Source: Oscillospiraceae bacterium
GTDB taxonomy: Bacteria; Bacillota; Clostridia; Oscillospirales; Oscillospiraceae
NCBI GenBank assembly: GCA_017501355.1
Contig: JAFVXA010000020.1
Coordinates: 44,922-108,921 of the forward strand
Length of the DNA: 64,000 nucleotides
Reading direction: 5' to 3'
In this document: piece by piece, positions 42,471 through 49,515 of the stretch
Numbering within the stretch: the stretch's first letter is position 1
Layout of the letters: the number at the start of each line of letters is the position of its first letter
Notes under the pieces: generated by a model
What the model was told of the DNA's origin: nothing
The model's input: only the letters and a program-made list of their open reading frames with translations
The model's database searches: none
Translations under genes and position numbers: made by a program

Positions 42471-43430
42471 CTATCGAAACAGCAGCATATAGGCGATCTG
42501 AAACAGCAAAATCAGCACTGCAGGCAAAATCTGCCGCCGTATGACACCGTAGCGGTCGCGCATCTCCAGCACCGCAACGGAGGTGATGTTGAAATTTGCC
42601 GCCATGGGGGTCAGCAGTGTGCCGCAATAGCCGCAGGTCAGCGCCACCATGCCGATCAGCACGGGATCCGCCCCATAGGCGAGCACAAAGGGCGCACCGA
42701 TGCCCACGGTGATGACCGTGATAGCAGCAAAGGCATTGCCCATGATCATGGTAAACAGTGCCATGGCAAGAGCAAACACGATGATACCAAGGGAAACGTT
42801 TCCCTTGGGGATCACCCGCCCCACATAGTCCGCGATGACCTCCCCCACTCCCGCCGCGGTGAACACCGCACCGAGAGCGCCGAGGAGCATGGGCAGCATA
42901 CTCAGCGCCCCCATGAGATCCAGCAGGCGGCGGGAGTCATTGAGAAATACCGCAGGGGTGTTGCGGCGGTCAAATGCCATGACCATCCCAATCCCCACCA
43001 GCACCCCTGCGCCCACGCCCACAAGGGCATTGATCTCCGTAAACAGGGCAAAGCACAGCGCAAACACGCCGATGCCGAGGGCGGGGAGAAAGATCTTCAC
43101 ACCGATGGCACGAAAGCGCTCCATCGTCTCCTGCTCCGTAGGCGCATCATTTTTCCCGCCGCTGACCTGCCCCAGCATGGCAGGCAGCGCCATGAGTACC
43201 ACCAGCGCACCAATGGCAGTCACACCCCACGTGAAATTCTCTGTCAACAGCTTCCCCACAAGGAAAATCACACCCAGTGCCGACCAGAACACGCACGTTC
43301 CCACGGGATGGGGATTCTCCTCATCCCGCAGGTTTTTCACCCCCGTATAGACCGCGATCAGCCCCATGATTGCATACAGCAGCTCCAGCAGTTGATTGCC
43401 CAGGGTCAATTCCCAGAACCAGTCCAGCAT
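42471..43430 (-). CDS. DUF979 membrane protein (putative 5-oxoproline transporter subunit)
   Basis: 319 residues, about nine membrane segments. Family features include GVKNLRDEENPHPVGTCVFW, FLNDSRRLLDLMG and TPMAANFNITSVAVLEMRDRYG. DUF979 genes occur with DUF969 and pcp in many Firmicutes, and I recall the pair being annotated as a 5-oxoproline transporter. The start shares one base with the DUF969 stop (TGATG), so the two are made together. Transport of pyroglutamate or its peptides is an inference. Confidence 0.85.
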   Translation of the reverse strand: MLDWFWELTLGNQLLELLYAIMGLIAVYTGVKNLRDEENPHPVGTCVFWSALGVIFLVGKLLTENFTWGVTAIGALVVLMALPAMLGQVSGGKNDAPTEQETMERFRAIGVKIFLPALGIGVFALCFALFTEINALVGVGAGVLVGIGMVMAFDRRNTPAVFLNDSRRLLDLMGALSMLPMLLGALGAVFTAAGVGEVIADYVGRVIPKGNVSLGIIVFALAMALFTMIMGNAFAAITVITVGIGAPFVLAYGADPVLIGMVALTCGYCGTLLTPMAANFNITSVAVLEMRDRYGVIRRQILPAVLILLFQIAYMLLFR

Positions 43431-44107
43431 CAGCGTTTCTCCTCTCCGTAACAGCTGCGGCGAAGCTTTTTGTCCAGCCACAGGTAATAGATGATCGTTA
43501 CCGCGATGGCAAAGATCGCCACGGGGATCTCCACCCGCGCCAGATCCAGCAGCGACACCTCATAGCCCAGCTGCGCGAGGGTAGACTGCACCAGCAGCGC
43601 GCCGCTGCCGCCGACAAAGAGTCCCTGTCCGAAAAACCACGCAATATTTTCCATCCCCGCACCCATGCCCTTGATGGCTTCCACATGGTCGGCATGGGGT
43701 TCCTGCCCCGCCGCCTCCACCGTACCCACCGCCATGGGGGTAACCACGGGGCGCACAAAGCCTGCCGCGCCGCCCAGTCCCACATTGAACGCCGCAAGGA
43801 TAATGCGCATGATGCCATACGCTGCGATCACCAGCCCCGCCGTGCTGTTTTTGATGCGGGAGATGATATGCGCCGCGGCGTGCTTCAAGCCGTTTCGCTC
43901 CAGCGTGCCCGTCAGCAGCATGACGATGATGAAAATGCAGACACTGCGGTTTGCAACAAAAGCACTGCCAAGGGTGGACAGCAGTCCCCCGATCCCCAGT
44001 CCCCCCGCCAGTGCCGTCACCAGCGCTGCCAGCAATATGACCGTGATATTGTTCAGCCCCAGCGCAAATCCCACGATAATGATGGCAACACCCAGAAGCT
44101 TTATCAT
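43430..44107 (-). CDS. DUF969 membrane protein (putative 5-oxoproline transporter subunit)
   Basis: 225 residues, about six membrane segments. Begins MIKLLGVAIIIVGFALGLN and contains the DUF969 block LGGAAGFVRPVVTPMA followed by the conserved EDHVEAIKGMGAGMENIAWFFGQ-like stretch (here starting HADHVEA). First gene of the pyroglutamate operon; GGAGG lies 6 nt before the ATG. Confidence 0.85.
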   Translation of the reverse strand: MIKLLGVAIIIVGFALGLNNITVILLAALVTALAGGLGIGGLLSTLGSAFVANRSVCIFIIVMLLTGTLERNGLKHAAAHIISRIKNSTAGLVIAAYGIMRIILAAFNVGLGGAAGFVRPVVTPMAVGTVEAAGQEPHADHVEAIKGMGAGMENIAWFFGQGLFVGGSGALLVQSTLAQLGYEVSLLDLARVEIPVAIFAIAVTIIYYLWLDKKLRRSCYGEEKR

Positions 44108-44256
44108 AATTTTCCTCCTTCGCGGCAGCCACTGCCGCCTTGCCGATATGCTTCATCTTTCCCCTGCGGCGGCAAAAAAATCCGCGGCGAGAAAGATTTT
44201 CTTTCTGCCGCAGTCAGACAACACTTTTCGCACCAAGAACAACTGTCCGCCAAAGC

Positions 44257-44284
44257 TTGACAATTCTTGCCCATGCTGTATAAT
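44257..44284 (+). promoter_or_regulatory. promoter of comFB
   Basis: Perfect TTGACA and TATAAT with 16-bp spacing. The rest of the divergent gap (44108-44256) has GC-rich hairpins but no gene. Confidence 0.75.
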
Positions 44285-44327
44285 ATAGATGTGAACATAG
44301 GGCTTTTCTGAGAAAGGAGTCAACTCT

Positions 44328-44624
44328 ATGAAACTGTATCACAACATTATGGAAGACCTCGTCGAGGAATACTACGATGATGTTGCGTCCCGTCAGAACA
44401 TCTGCACCTGCGAGCGCTGCCGCAATGACACCATTGCGCTGGCGTTGAGTATGCTGCCCGCTCACTATGCCGTCACCAATGTCGGCAACAAGCTCAGCAA
44501 GCTCAACAGTCTCCGCCGTCAGGCTGCCACCGATCTGCAGGCTGCCATGTTCCGCAGCATCGACATTGTGGCTGCAGCCCCCCGCCATGACGATGACGAG
44601 TTTCTTGTTCCTGTAGAGGAATAA
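44328..44624 (+). CDS. comFB: ComFB-family protein
   Basis: 98 residues. The full ComFB signature is present: NIMEDLVEEYYD, then CTCERCRNDTIALALSMLPAHYAVTN with Cys residues that bind zinc in the family. ComFB sits in the competence comF operon of Bacillus, but here there is no comFA or comFC. Related proteins in cyanobacteria bind cyclic dinucleotides, so a signalling role is possible. AAAGGAG lies upstream; monocistronic. Confidence 0.88.
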   Translation: MKLYHNIMEDLVEEYYDDVASRQNICTCERCRNDTIALALSMLPAHYAVTNVGNKLSKLNSLRRQAATDLQAAMFRSIDIVAAAPRHDDDEFLVPVEE

Positions 44625-44637
44625 TCCTTGAAAGATA

Positions 44638-44667
44638 ACAAAAACCACCCGAAACGGGTGGTTTTTC
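44638..44667. terminator. terminator after comFB
   Basis: AAAAACCACCCG-AAA-CGGGTGGTTTTT; also in place to stop the convergent gene. Confidence 0.9.
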
Positions 44668-44681
44668 TTCTTTTATTCGCC

Positions 44682-44906
44682 TTATTCGCCAGGGGTATGG
44701 CAGATGACCTTGCCAATGTTCCACATGTGGACAGCCTGCGCTGCGGCTTCCTCCAGAGTCATATCCTTGTCATAGGCAATCTCACTGGTGTGGCAGCCAC
44801 AGTCAAGGCACTCTACATACACGCACCAGCCACCCTCTTCCTGCCCGATGCCGGGACCATGGCAAACAGGGCAATCCTGCATATCAAGCTTTTCAAACGG
44901 ATCCAT
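44682..44906 (-). CDS. small Lar-like zinc protein
   Basis: 74 residues from the ATG at 44906, with AAGGAGA 7 nt upstream. Two CxxC pairs (CPVCHGPG ... ECLDCGC) followed by AAAQAVHMWN, the layout of Lar-family restriction alleviation proteins and related phage/host zinc proteins (C-x2-C ... C-x2-C ... A-x3-WN). No restriction or phage genes are nearby, so the actual role is open. Confidence 0.7.
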   Translation of the reverse strand: MDPFEKLDMQDCPVCHGPGIGQEEGGWCVYVECLDCGCHTSEIAYDKDMTLEEAAAQAVHMWNIGKVICHTPGE

Positions 44907-44939
44907 ATTGATTCTCCTTATCTGCTTTTGATGATTCTT

Positions 44940-44968
44940 AGTATACCGCAAACAGGGCGTTCAAACAA
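44940..44968 (-). promoter_or_regulatory. promoter of the Lar-like gene
   Basis: On the minus strand, TTGTTT and TATACT with 17-bp spacing. Confidence 0.5.
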
Positions 44969-44972
44969 TCCC

Positions 44973-45524
44973 TTACTTCAGTTCGTCGCAATAGTGGGCA
45001 CGCTCGCCGCCGATGAACTTAGGACGGGTGCGGGCACAGAGGATGGGCGCTTCGCCGATCTGCTTCAGACTCAGACGCACAGGCACAGCCACTTCCTTCA
45101 AGTGCATACCGATGAGGGTGCCGCCGATGTCGAGACCTGCCTTGGCACGGATATGCTCCACCGCCACAGGATGGTCAAAATGCTCCCACGCAGTGGTGGC
45201 AAAGGAGCCGCCTGCCTTGGGCTGGGGCTTCACGTTCACGATATCATAGCCGAACTTCTCCGCCGCCGCTTCCTCGATGATGAGGGCGCGGTTCAAATGC
45301 TCGCAGCACTGCACCGCGAGGTAGATGCCCTTTTCCTGCAGCACGGGATAGATACCGCGAAATGCCGCCTGTGCCGCCTCCAGACTGGAGCCCTTGCCGA
45401 TGCGCAGCCCCACCATCTCACTGGAGGAGCAGCCGATCACCATCAGGTCCCCCTGTTTCAGCGCTGCCGCTTCCAGCAGCTCTTCCACTGCCCGGCGCGC
45501 CTGCTGTTCAATCATTTCGTACAT
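44973..45524 (-). CDS. ywlG: YwlG/TIGR01440 family protein, unknown function
   Basis: 183 residues. A conserved single-domain family in Firmicutes (DUF436): N-terminal QARRAVEELLEAAAL, GDLMVIGCSSSEMVG, VQCCEHLNRALIIE and the C-terminal LIGMHLKEVAVPVR are its marks. The fold resembles aldolase or ligand-binding proteins and the function is not established. The ATG at 45524 follows AAGGA. It lies 54 nt after the ECF component gene, so they may be co-transcribed. Confidence 0.88.
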   Translation of the reverse strand: MYEMIEQQARRAVEELLEAAALKQGDLMVIGCSSSEMVGLRIGKGSSLEAAQAAFRGIYPVLQEKGIYLAVQCCEHLNRALIIEEAAAEKFGYDIVNVKPQPKAGGSFATTAWEHFDHPVAVEHIRAKAGLDIGGTLIGMHLKEVAVPVRLSLKQIGEAPILCARTRPKFIGGERAHYCDELK

Positions 45525-45578
45525 AGTCGTTCCTTTCTCCACGGCAGAGTCTTTGCCGAATCTGTTTTTCGCTGCGTT

Positions 45579-46088
45579 TTATACCAGTGCACGGCGGTGC
45601 AGCACAGTCTTTGCCAACGCCGCCGCTGTCACCATACCCACAAGCCCCTGCAGCGCATTGGCAGGCACCGCTGCCAGCGCTGCCATACCATAGCCAAGGA
45701 GTATAGACTCATACAGGAAGTAGCCCAGCACCATCACGCACTCGCCCGCAATGCCACCCAGCAATGCCGCCTTCACGCAACCCAAACGGGTGTGCAGTCC
45801 ACGGTACAGAGCCCCTGCCAAAAACGCCATCACGCCCTTGATCACCAGTGTGCCCGGCACGTATGCCGCATAACCCAGCAGCAGATCTGCCATGGCAGTG
45901 CCAATGCCGCCTGCCGCCGCGCCCCACACAGGACCGAGGGCAAACGCACCGAACAGGACCACTGCATCCCCCGGATTCAGATATCCGTTGGTGGCAGGGA
46001 TCGGGATCACAATGACCACGGTGGCAACGCAGGCGATCGCTGCAAAGAGCGCTGCCAGAACCAGTTTTTTCAGTTTTTCGTTTCGCAC
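45579..46088 (-). CDS. ECF transporter S component
   Basis: 169 residues, about six membrane helices. N-terminal KKLVLAALFAAIACV and the pattern GYLNPGDAVVLFGAFALGPVWGAAAGGIG are typical of the substrate-specific subunits of energy-coupling factor vitamin transporters. The vitamin or precursor cannot be told. No ECF ATPase or T component is nearby, as in group II systems that share one module. The GTG at 46088 (8 nt after GGAG) is preferred to the GTG at 46097, which abuts it. Confidence 0.85.
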   Translation of the reverse strand: MRNEKLKKLVLAALFAAIACVATVVIVIPIPATNGYLNPGDAVVLFGAFALGPVWGAAAGGIGTAMADLLLGYAAYVPGTLVIKGVMAFLAGALYRGLHTRLGCVKAALLGGIAGECVMVLGYFLYESILLGYGMAALAAVPANALQGLVGMVTAAALAKTVLHRRALV

Positions 46089-46108
46089 ACAAATCACGCT
46101 CCTTTTCT

Positions 46109-46137
46109 ACTCTACCGCGAAAGCCCACGCAATGCAA
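46109..46137 (-). promoter_or_regulatory. promoter of the ECF S component gene
   Basis: On the minus strand, TTGCAT and TAGAGT with 17-bp spacing. Confidence 0.45.
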
Positions 46138-46179
46138 GCACCATTTTCCGCCCACGCAGGTGGGCGGTCCGCATTTTCC

Positions 46180-46208
46180 TTGACCTGTTGCGGCAAAAAG
46201 CATATAAT
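46180..46208 (+). promoter_or_regulatory. promoter of the xpaC-telA operon
   Basis: TTGACC and TATAAT with 17-bp spacing. A GC-rich hairpin, CCGCCCA/TGGGCGG (46149-46168), lies upstream between the two divergent promoters. Confidence 0.7.
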
Positions 46209-46253
46209 ATGTATTGATACTTGTATGTAAAGCCTTATGTGGAGGAGATGTTT

Positions 46254-46946
46254 ATGGCAACTGTTACCAAAAAATCCACTTTGCCCTATTATTGCGCCGC
46301 AGCGGTCTGGGTGCTGTATGCTTTGCTGTTTCCGCTGCATACCGTCGGACAGCTTCTCACCGCAGGCATCGGCTCGGCACTGATGTTTTTTGTGATGAAT
46401 GCCCTCTGTCCTCCCATTGAGGTAGAGGTGGAGGAAAAGCCCGTGGAGGAGAAGCCCACAGGCAACGAAGCCCTCGACAAAATGCTGAAGGAGGGCAATA
46501 TGGCACTCGCCGAAATGCAGCGCCTTGATGACAGCATTCAGGACGAGAAGATCTCCGCAGACATTCAGACGCTCAAGGAGATCTGCGGCAAGATCTTCCA
46601 GCAGGTAAAGAATGACCCCGCCAAGCTGCCGGAGATCCGCAGATTCATGAACTACTACCTGCCCACCACGCTGAAGCTTCTCAACAGCTATGACCGCATG
46701 GGTGCGCAGGGCATCAGCGGCGAGAACATTGATGCCACCATGGACAAGGTGGAAGGCATGATGGATACCATCGTCAAGGCATTTGAAAAGCAGCTCGACA
46801 GTCTCTTCGGCGCGGAAGCCATGGATATCTCCACCGATATCACGGTGCTGGAGACCATGATGGCAAGAGAAGGTCTGACCGAGCAGGAAATGAAGGCAGA
46901 GACCACGGAAAACGTGGATCTCGGCGATATCAAGCTGGAACTGTAA
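46254..46946 (+). CDS. xpaC: XpaC-family membrane protein
   Basis: 230 residues. Two N-terminal hydrophobic segments (about 8-45), an acidic stretch (VEVEEKPVEEKP), then a helical domain with LKEICGKIFQQVKNDP and RRFMNYYLPTTLKLLNSYDRM, the marks of the XpaC/5-bromo-4-chloroindolyl phosphate hydrolysis family. Such genes are usually next to telA, as here. Real role uncertain, perhaps membrane or envelope stress. The ATG at 46254 has GGAGGAG 6 nt upstream. Confidence 0.88.
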   Translation: MATVTKKSTLPYYCAAAVWVLYALLFPLHTVGQLLTAGIGSALMFFVMNALCPPIEVEVEEKPVEEKPTGNEALDKMLKEGNMALAEMQRLDDSIQDEKISADIQTLKEICGKIFQQVKNDPAKLPEIRRFMNYYLPTTLKLLNSYDRMGAQGISGENIDATMDKVEGMMDTIVKAFEKQLDSLFGAEAMDISTDITVLETMMAREGLTEQEMKAETTENVDLGDIKLEL

Positions 46947-46978
46947 TCACCAACCGATCATAGAAAGGACAGAACACC

Positions 46979-48151
46979 ATGACAGAAAACAAGATGCCCG
47001 AACTGAGCTTTGAAGCGGTTTCCGCTGTGGAGACCCCCATGCTGACCCTTGACCCTGTGGCTCCCTCTACCCCTGCCGCTCCCGTGGTGGAGGAAAAGAA
47101 GGAAGCCCCTGTGGTGGAAATGGATGAAAAGCTGCTGACCGAAGAGGAGCGCAAGGTAGTGCGTGAATTTTCCAAGAAGATCGACATCTCCGACTCCAGC
47201 CTTGTGCTGCAGTACGGCGCTGCCGCTCAGAAGAATGTGGCAAGCTTCTCCGAGGATGCCCTTTCCTCCGTCCGCAGCAAGGACCTCGGCGAAGTAGGCG
47301 AAGCGCTCAGTTCCCTTGTGGTGGAGCTCAAGGGCTTTGGCGAGGAAGAGGAAAAGAAGGGTCTTTTTGGTCTGTTCAAAAAGACCGGCAACAAGCTGGA
47401 GACCATGAAGGCACAGTTTGCCAAGGCGGAGACCAATGTGGACAAGATCGTGGCGGCACTGGAGCAGCATCAGGTGACCCTGATGAAGGACATCGCCATG
47501 TTTGACCAGATGTATGAGATGAACCTCAAGTACTATAAGGAGCTGACCATGTATATCCTCGCGGGCAAGCTCCGGCTGGAAGAGGTGCGCAAGGGTGAGC
47601 TGGAGGAACTGCGCAAGGCTGCGGAGCAGTCCGGTCTCGCTGAGGATGCCCAGAAGTACAACGACATGGTGAACCTCTGCAACCGCTTTGAAAAGAAGCT
47701 TCACGATCTGGAGCTGACCCGCATGGTGTCCATCCAGATGGGTCCCCAGACCCGCCTGCTGCAAAACAACGATACCCTCATGGTGGAGAAGATCCAGACC
47801 TCTCTTGTCAACACCATTCCCCTCTGGAAGAGCCAGATGGTGCTCGCCCTCGGCATGGAGCACAGCCGTCAGGCGACCGAGGCACAGAGAGCTGTTGCCG
47901 ACACCACCAACGAGCTGCTGAAGAAGAACGCCGATATGCTGAAGATGGGCACCATCGCCACCGCCAAGGAGGCAGAGCGCAGCATCATCGACATTGAGAC
48001 CCTGCAGCACACCAATCAGCAGCTCATCTCCACGCTGGACGAAGTTCTCAACATTCAGCGCGACGGTGCAGCCAAGCGCAAGGAGGCAGAGGCTGAGCTC
48101 GGTCGCATCGAAGGTGAGCTGAAGCAGAAGCTCATGGAGCTGAACGGCTGA
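46979..48151 (+). CDS. telA: TelA-like toxic anion resistance family protein
   Basis: 390 residues, soluble and almost entirely helical with coiled coils. Family features are KGLFGLFKKTGNKLETMKAQF, QMGPQTRLLQNNDTLMVEKIQTSLVNTIPLWKSQMVLALG and the C-terminal IDIETLQHTNQQLISTLDEVL. TelA genes were named for tellurite resistance, but they also influence cell-envelope and antibiotic responses in Firmicutes. 32 nt after xpaC. Confidence 0.92.
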   Translation: MTENKMPELSFEAVSAVETPMLTLDPVAPSTPAAPVVEEKKEAPVVEMDEKLLTEEERKVVREFSKKIDISDSSLVLQYGAAAQKNVASFSEDALSSVRSKDLGEVGEALSSLVVELKGFGEEEEKKGLFGLFKKTGNKLETMKAQFAKAETNVDKIVAALEQHQVTLMKDIAMFDQMYEMNLKYYKELTMYILAGKLRLEEVRKGELEELRKAAEQSGLAEDAQKYNDMVNLCNRFEKKLHDLELTRMVSIQMGPQTRLLQNNDTLMVEKIQTSLVNTIPLWKSQMVLALGMEHSRQATEAQRAVADTTNELLKKNADMLKMGTIATAKEAERSIIDIETLQHTNQQLISTLDEVLNIQRDGAAKRKEAEAELGRIEGELKQKLMELNG

Positions 48152-48188
48152 TCGCAGGATACCACTCTCCTTGAAAGGGGGAACTCTT

Positions 48189-49265
48189 TTGAAAGAATTT
48201 TTTCAGAAAAAAAGCGTAGCAGTCACCGTGCTGATCCTCGCCATCCTCGGCTCCTGCATTTATGGCTTTTCCCAAAAGCCCGCCGCCATGCCGAAGGTGG
48301 AAAGCGGCGAATGGGTGCAGGATAAAGCAGACATTCTGACCGATGAAACGGAAGCGATGATCTACAACTATAATCAGCAGTGGGACAACGCCTACTACGC
48401 AGTGGTGGCTGTTGCCACAGTGGATTCCACCCGCGGCTGGGAGGATCTTGCGGAATACACCTCCGATCTCGGCAACGAATGGGGACTGGGACTGAATGAC
48501 CTGCTGCTCCTCATCGACACCTCCGGCGAATGGTATATCAATGGCGGCAGCGAGGTGCTCTACCGCATGAGCAGCACGGATATTGCTGCCATTACCGCAG
48601 CCTTTGCCCCCGGCTTCAACGAGGGCGAATACAACGAGGCTGTGCAAAAGCTTTTCGGCGCACTTGCCATCTGGTATGACAGCAATTACGGCGGTGTGCC
48701 CGTGGAGCAGCAGCCCGGCTATTACGGCTATGAGGGCGAAAACGGCTGGTACGCAAGCTCCACCGCGCTTGATGCCATTGTGAGTCTGATCGTGATCATC
48801 GTTCTCCTCGTCATCATCATCGCGCTTCTGGATTCCATGCGCTATCGCCGTTATCAGCGGCGCTATGTGCGGCGAAATCTTACCCCTCCCGTGGTGTATC
48901 GTCCCCTGTTCTGGGGTCGTCCCCGCCGCACGGTGGTAGTACACACTCCGAGACCTCCCAAACCTCCCCGCAGACCTCCCAATCCTCCCCGTCACAATCC
49001 CCCTCGCGGCGGAAGCTTCGGCGGCGGATTCAGCGGCGGCAGCAGACCTGCATCGAGACCCACAGCCCGTCCCTCCTCCCGCCCCGGCGGCGGCTTTGGC
49101 AGCGGTAATCGCGGCGGAAGCTTTGGTGGAAGCGGCGGTTTTGGCGGCAGCCGCAGCAGTCGCGGCGGAAGCTTTGGCGGCGGTGGCTTTGGTGGAAGCC
49201 GTGGCGGCAGCTTCGGCGGTGGTCGCAGCGGCGGCTTTGGCGGCAGCCGCGGCGGTCGCAGATAA
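48189..49265 (+). CDS. TPM-domain membrane protein with Gly/Arg-rich tail
   Basis: 358 residues from a TTG start with AAAGGGGG 7 nt upstream. A membrane anchor (about 10-28), an extracytoplasmic TPM domain (about 40-175, WVQDKADILTDETE and LLLIDTSGEWYINGG), a second membrane segment (about 200-222), then a basic Pro-rich stretch and a long Gly-Gly-Ser-Phe-Gly-rich tail (about 280-358). Resembles YgcG-type proteins. Third gene of the xpaC-telA operon. The repetitive tail is probably flexible or interacts with the cell surface or membrane. Confidence 0.87.
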   Translation: MKEFFQKKSVAVTVLILAILGSCIYGFSQKPAAMPKVESGEWVQDKADILTDETEAMIYNYNQQWDNAYYAVVAVATVDSTRGWEDLAEYTSDLGNEWGLGLNDLLLLIDTSGEWYINGGSEVLYRMSSTDIAAITAAFAPGFNEGEYNEAVQKLFGALAIWYDSNYGGVPVEQQPGYYGYEGENGWYASSTALDAIVSLIVIIVLLVIIIALLDSMRYRRYQRRYVRRNLTPPVVYRPLFWGRPRRTVVVHTPRPPKPPRRPPNPPRHNPPRGGSFGGGFSGGSRPASRPTARPSSRPGGGFGSGNRGGSFGGSGGFGGSRSSRGGSFGGGGFGGSRGGSFGGGRSGGFGGSRGGRR

Positions 49266-49280
49266 GTATTTTAACAATAA

Positions 49281-49316
49281 AGAGACCGGATTTCTTTCGA
49301 AATCCGGTCTCTTTTC
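49281..49316. terminator. terminator between the TPM gene and polC
   Basis: AGAGACCGGATTTC-TTTC-GAAATCCGGTCTCTTTT; perfect 14-bp stem. Confidence 0.92.
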
Positions 49317-49318
49317 TG

Positions 49319-49405
49319 TTTGCCGCAATCAGCGGCAATGATCTCCAATCATTTTCGCCCGCGGCGTGTACGTGGGCGAAAATACTTCTCGCCCTGCAAA
49401 CGTGC
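49319..49405 (-). repeat. 87-bp dispersed structured repeat, copy 2 (3' UTR of polC)
   Basis: The minus strand matches 9162-9248. Here the ATTTTCGCCC/GGGCGAAAAT arms around the shared core pair over 10 bp and the following TTGCCGC-TGAT-GCGGCAA hairpin is complete. It starts 111 nt after the polC stop and is followed by a terminator. The remainder of the gap (49406-49515) has short hairpins (for example a pairing of GGGACTC and GAGCTTC type near 49420-49435) and no gene. Confidence 0.75.
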
Positions 49406-49515
49406 GAATGAAATGAGTCCCCCAGGGGAGCTTCTCTTGCGCTGGCGCGCAATTCACCTTCTGCGCTGCAGCAGGGCGCAAAGCTATTCGAAAAAAATCC
49501 GCAGATTTTTTCGAG

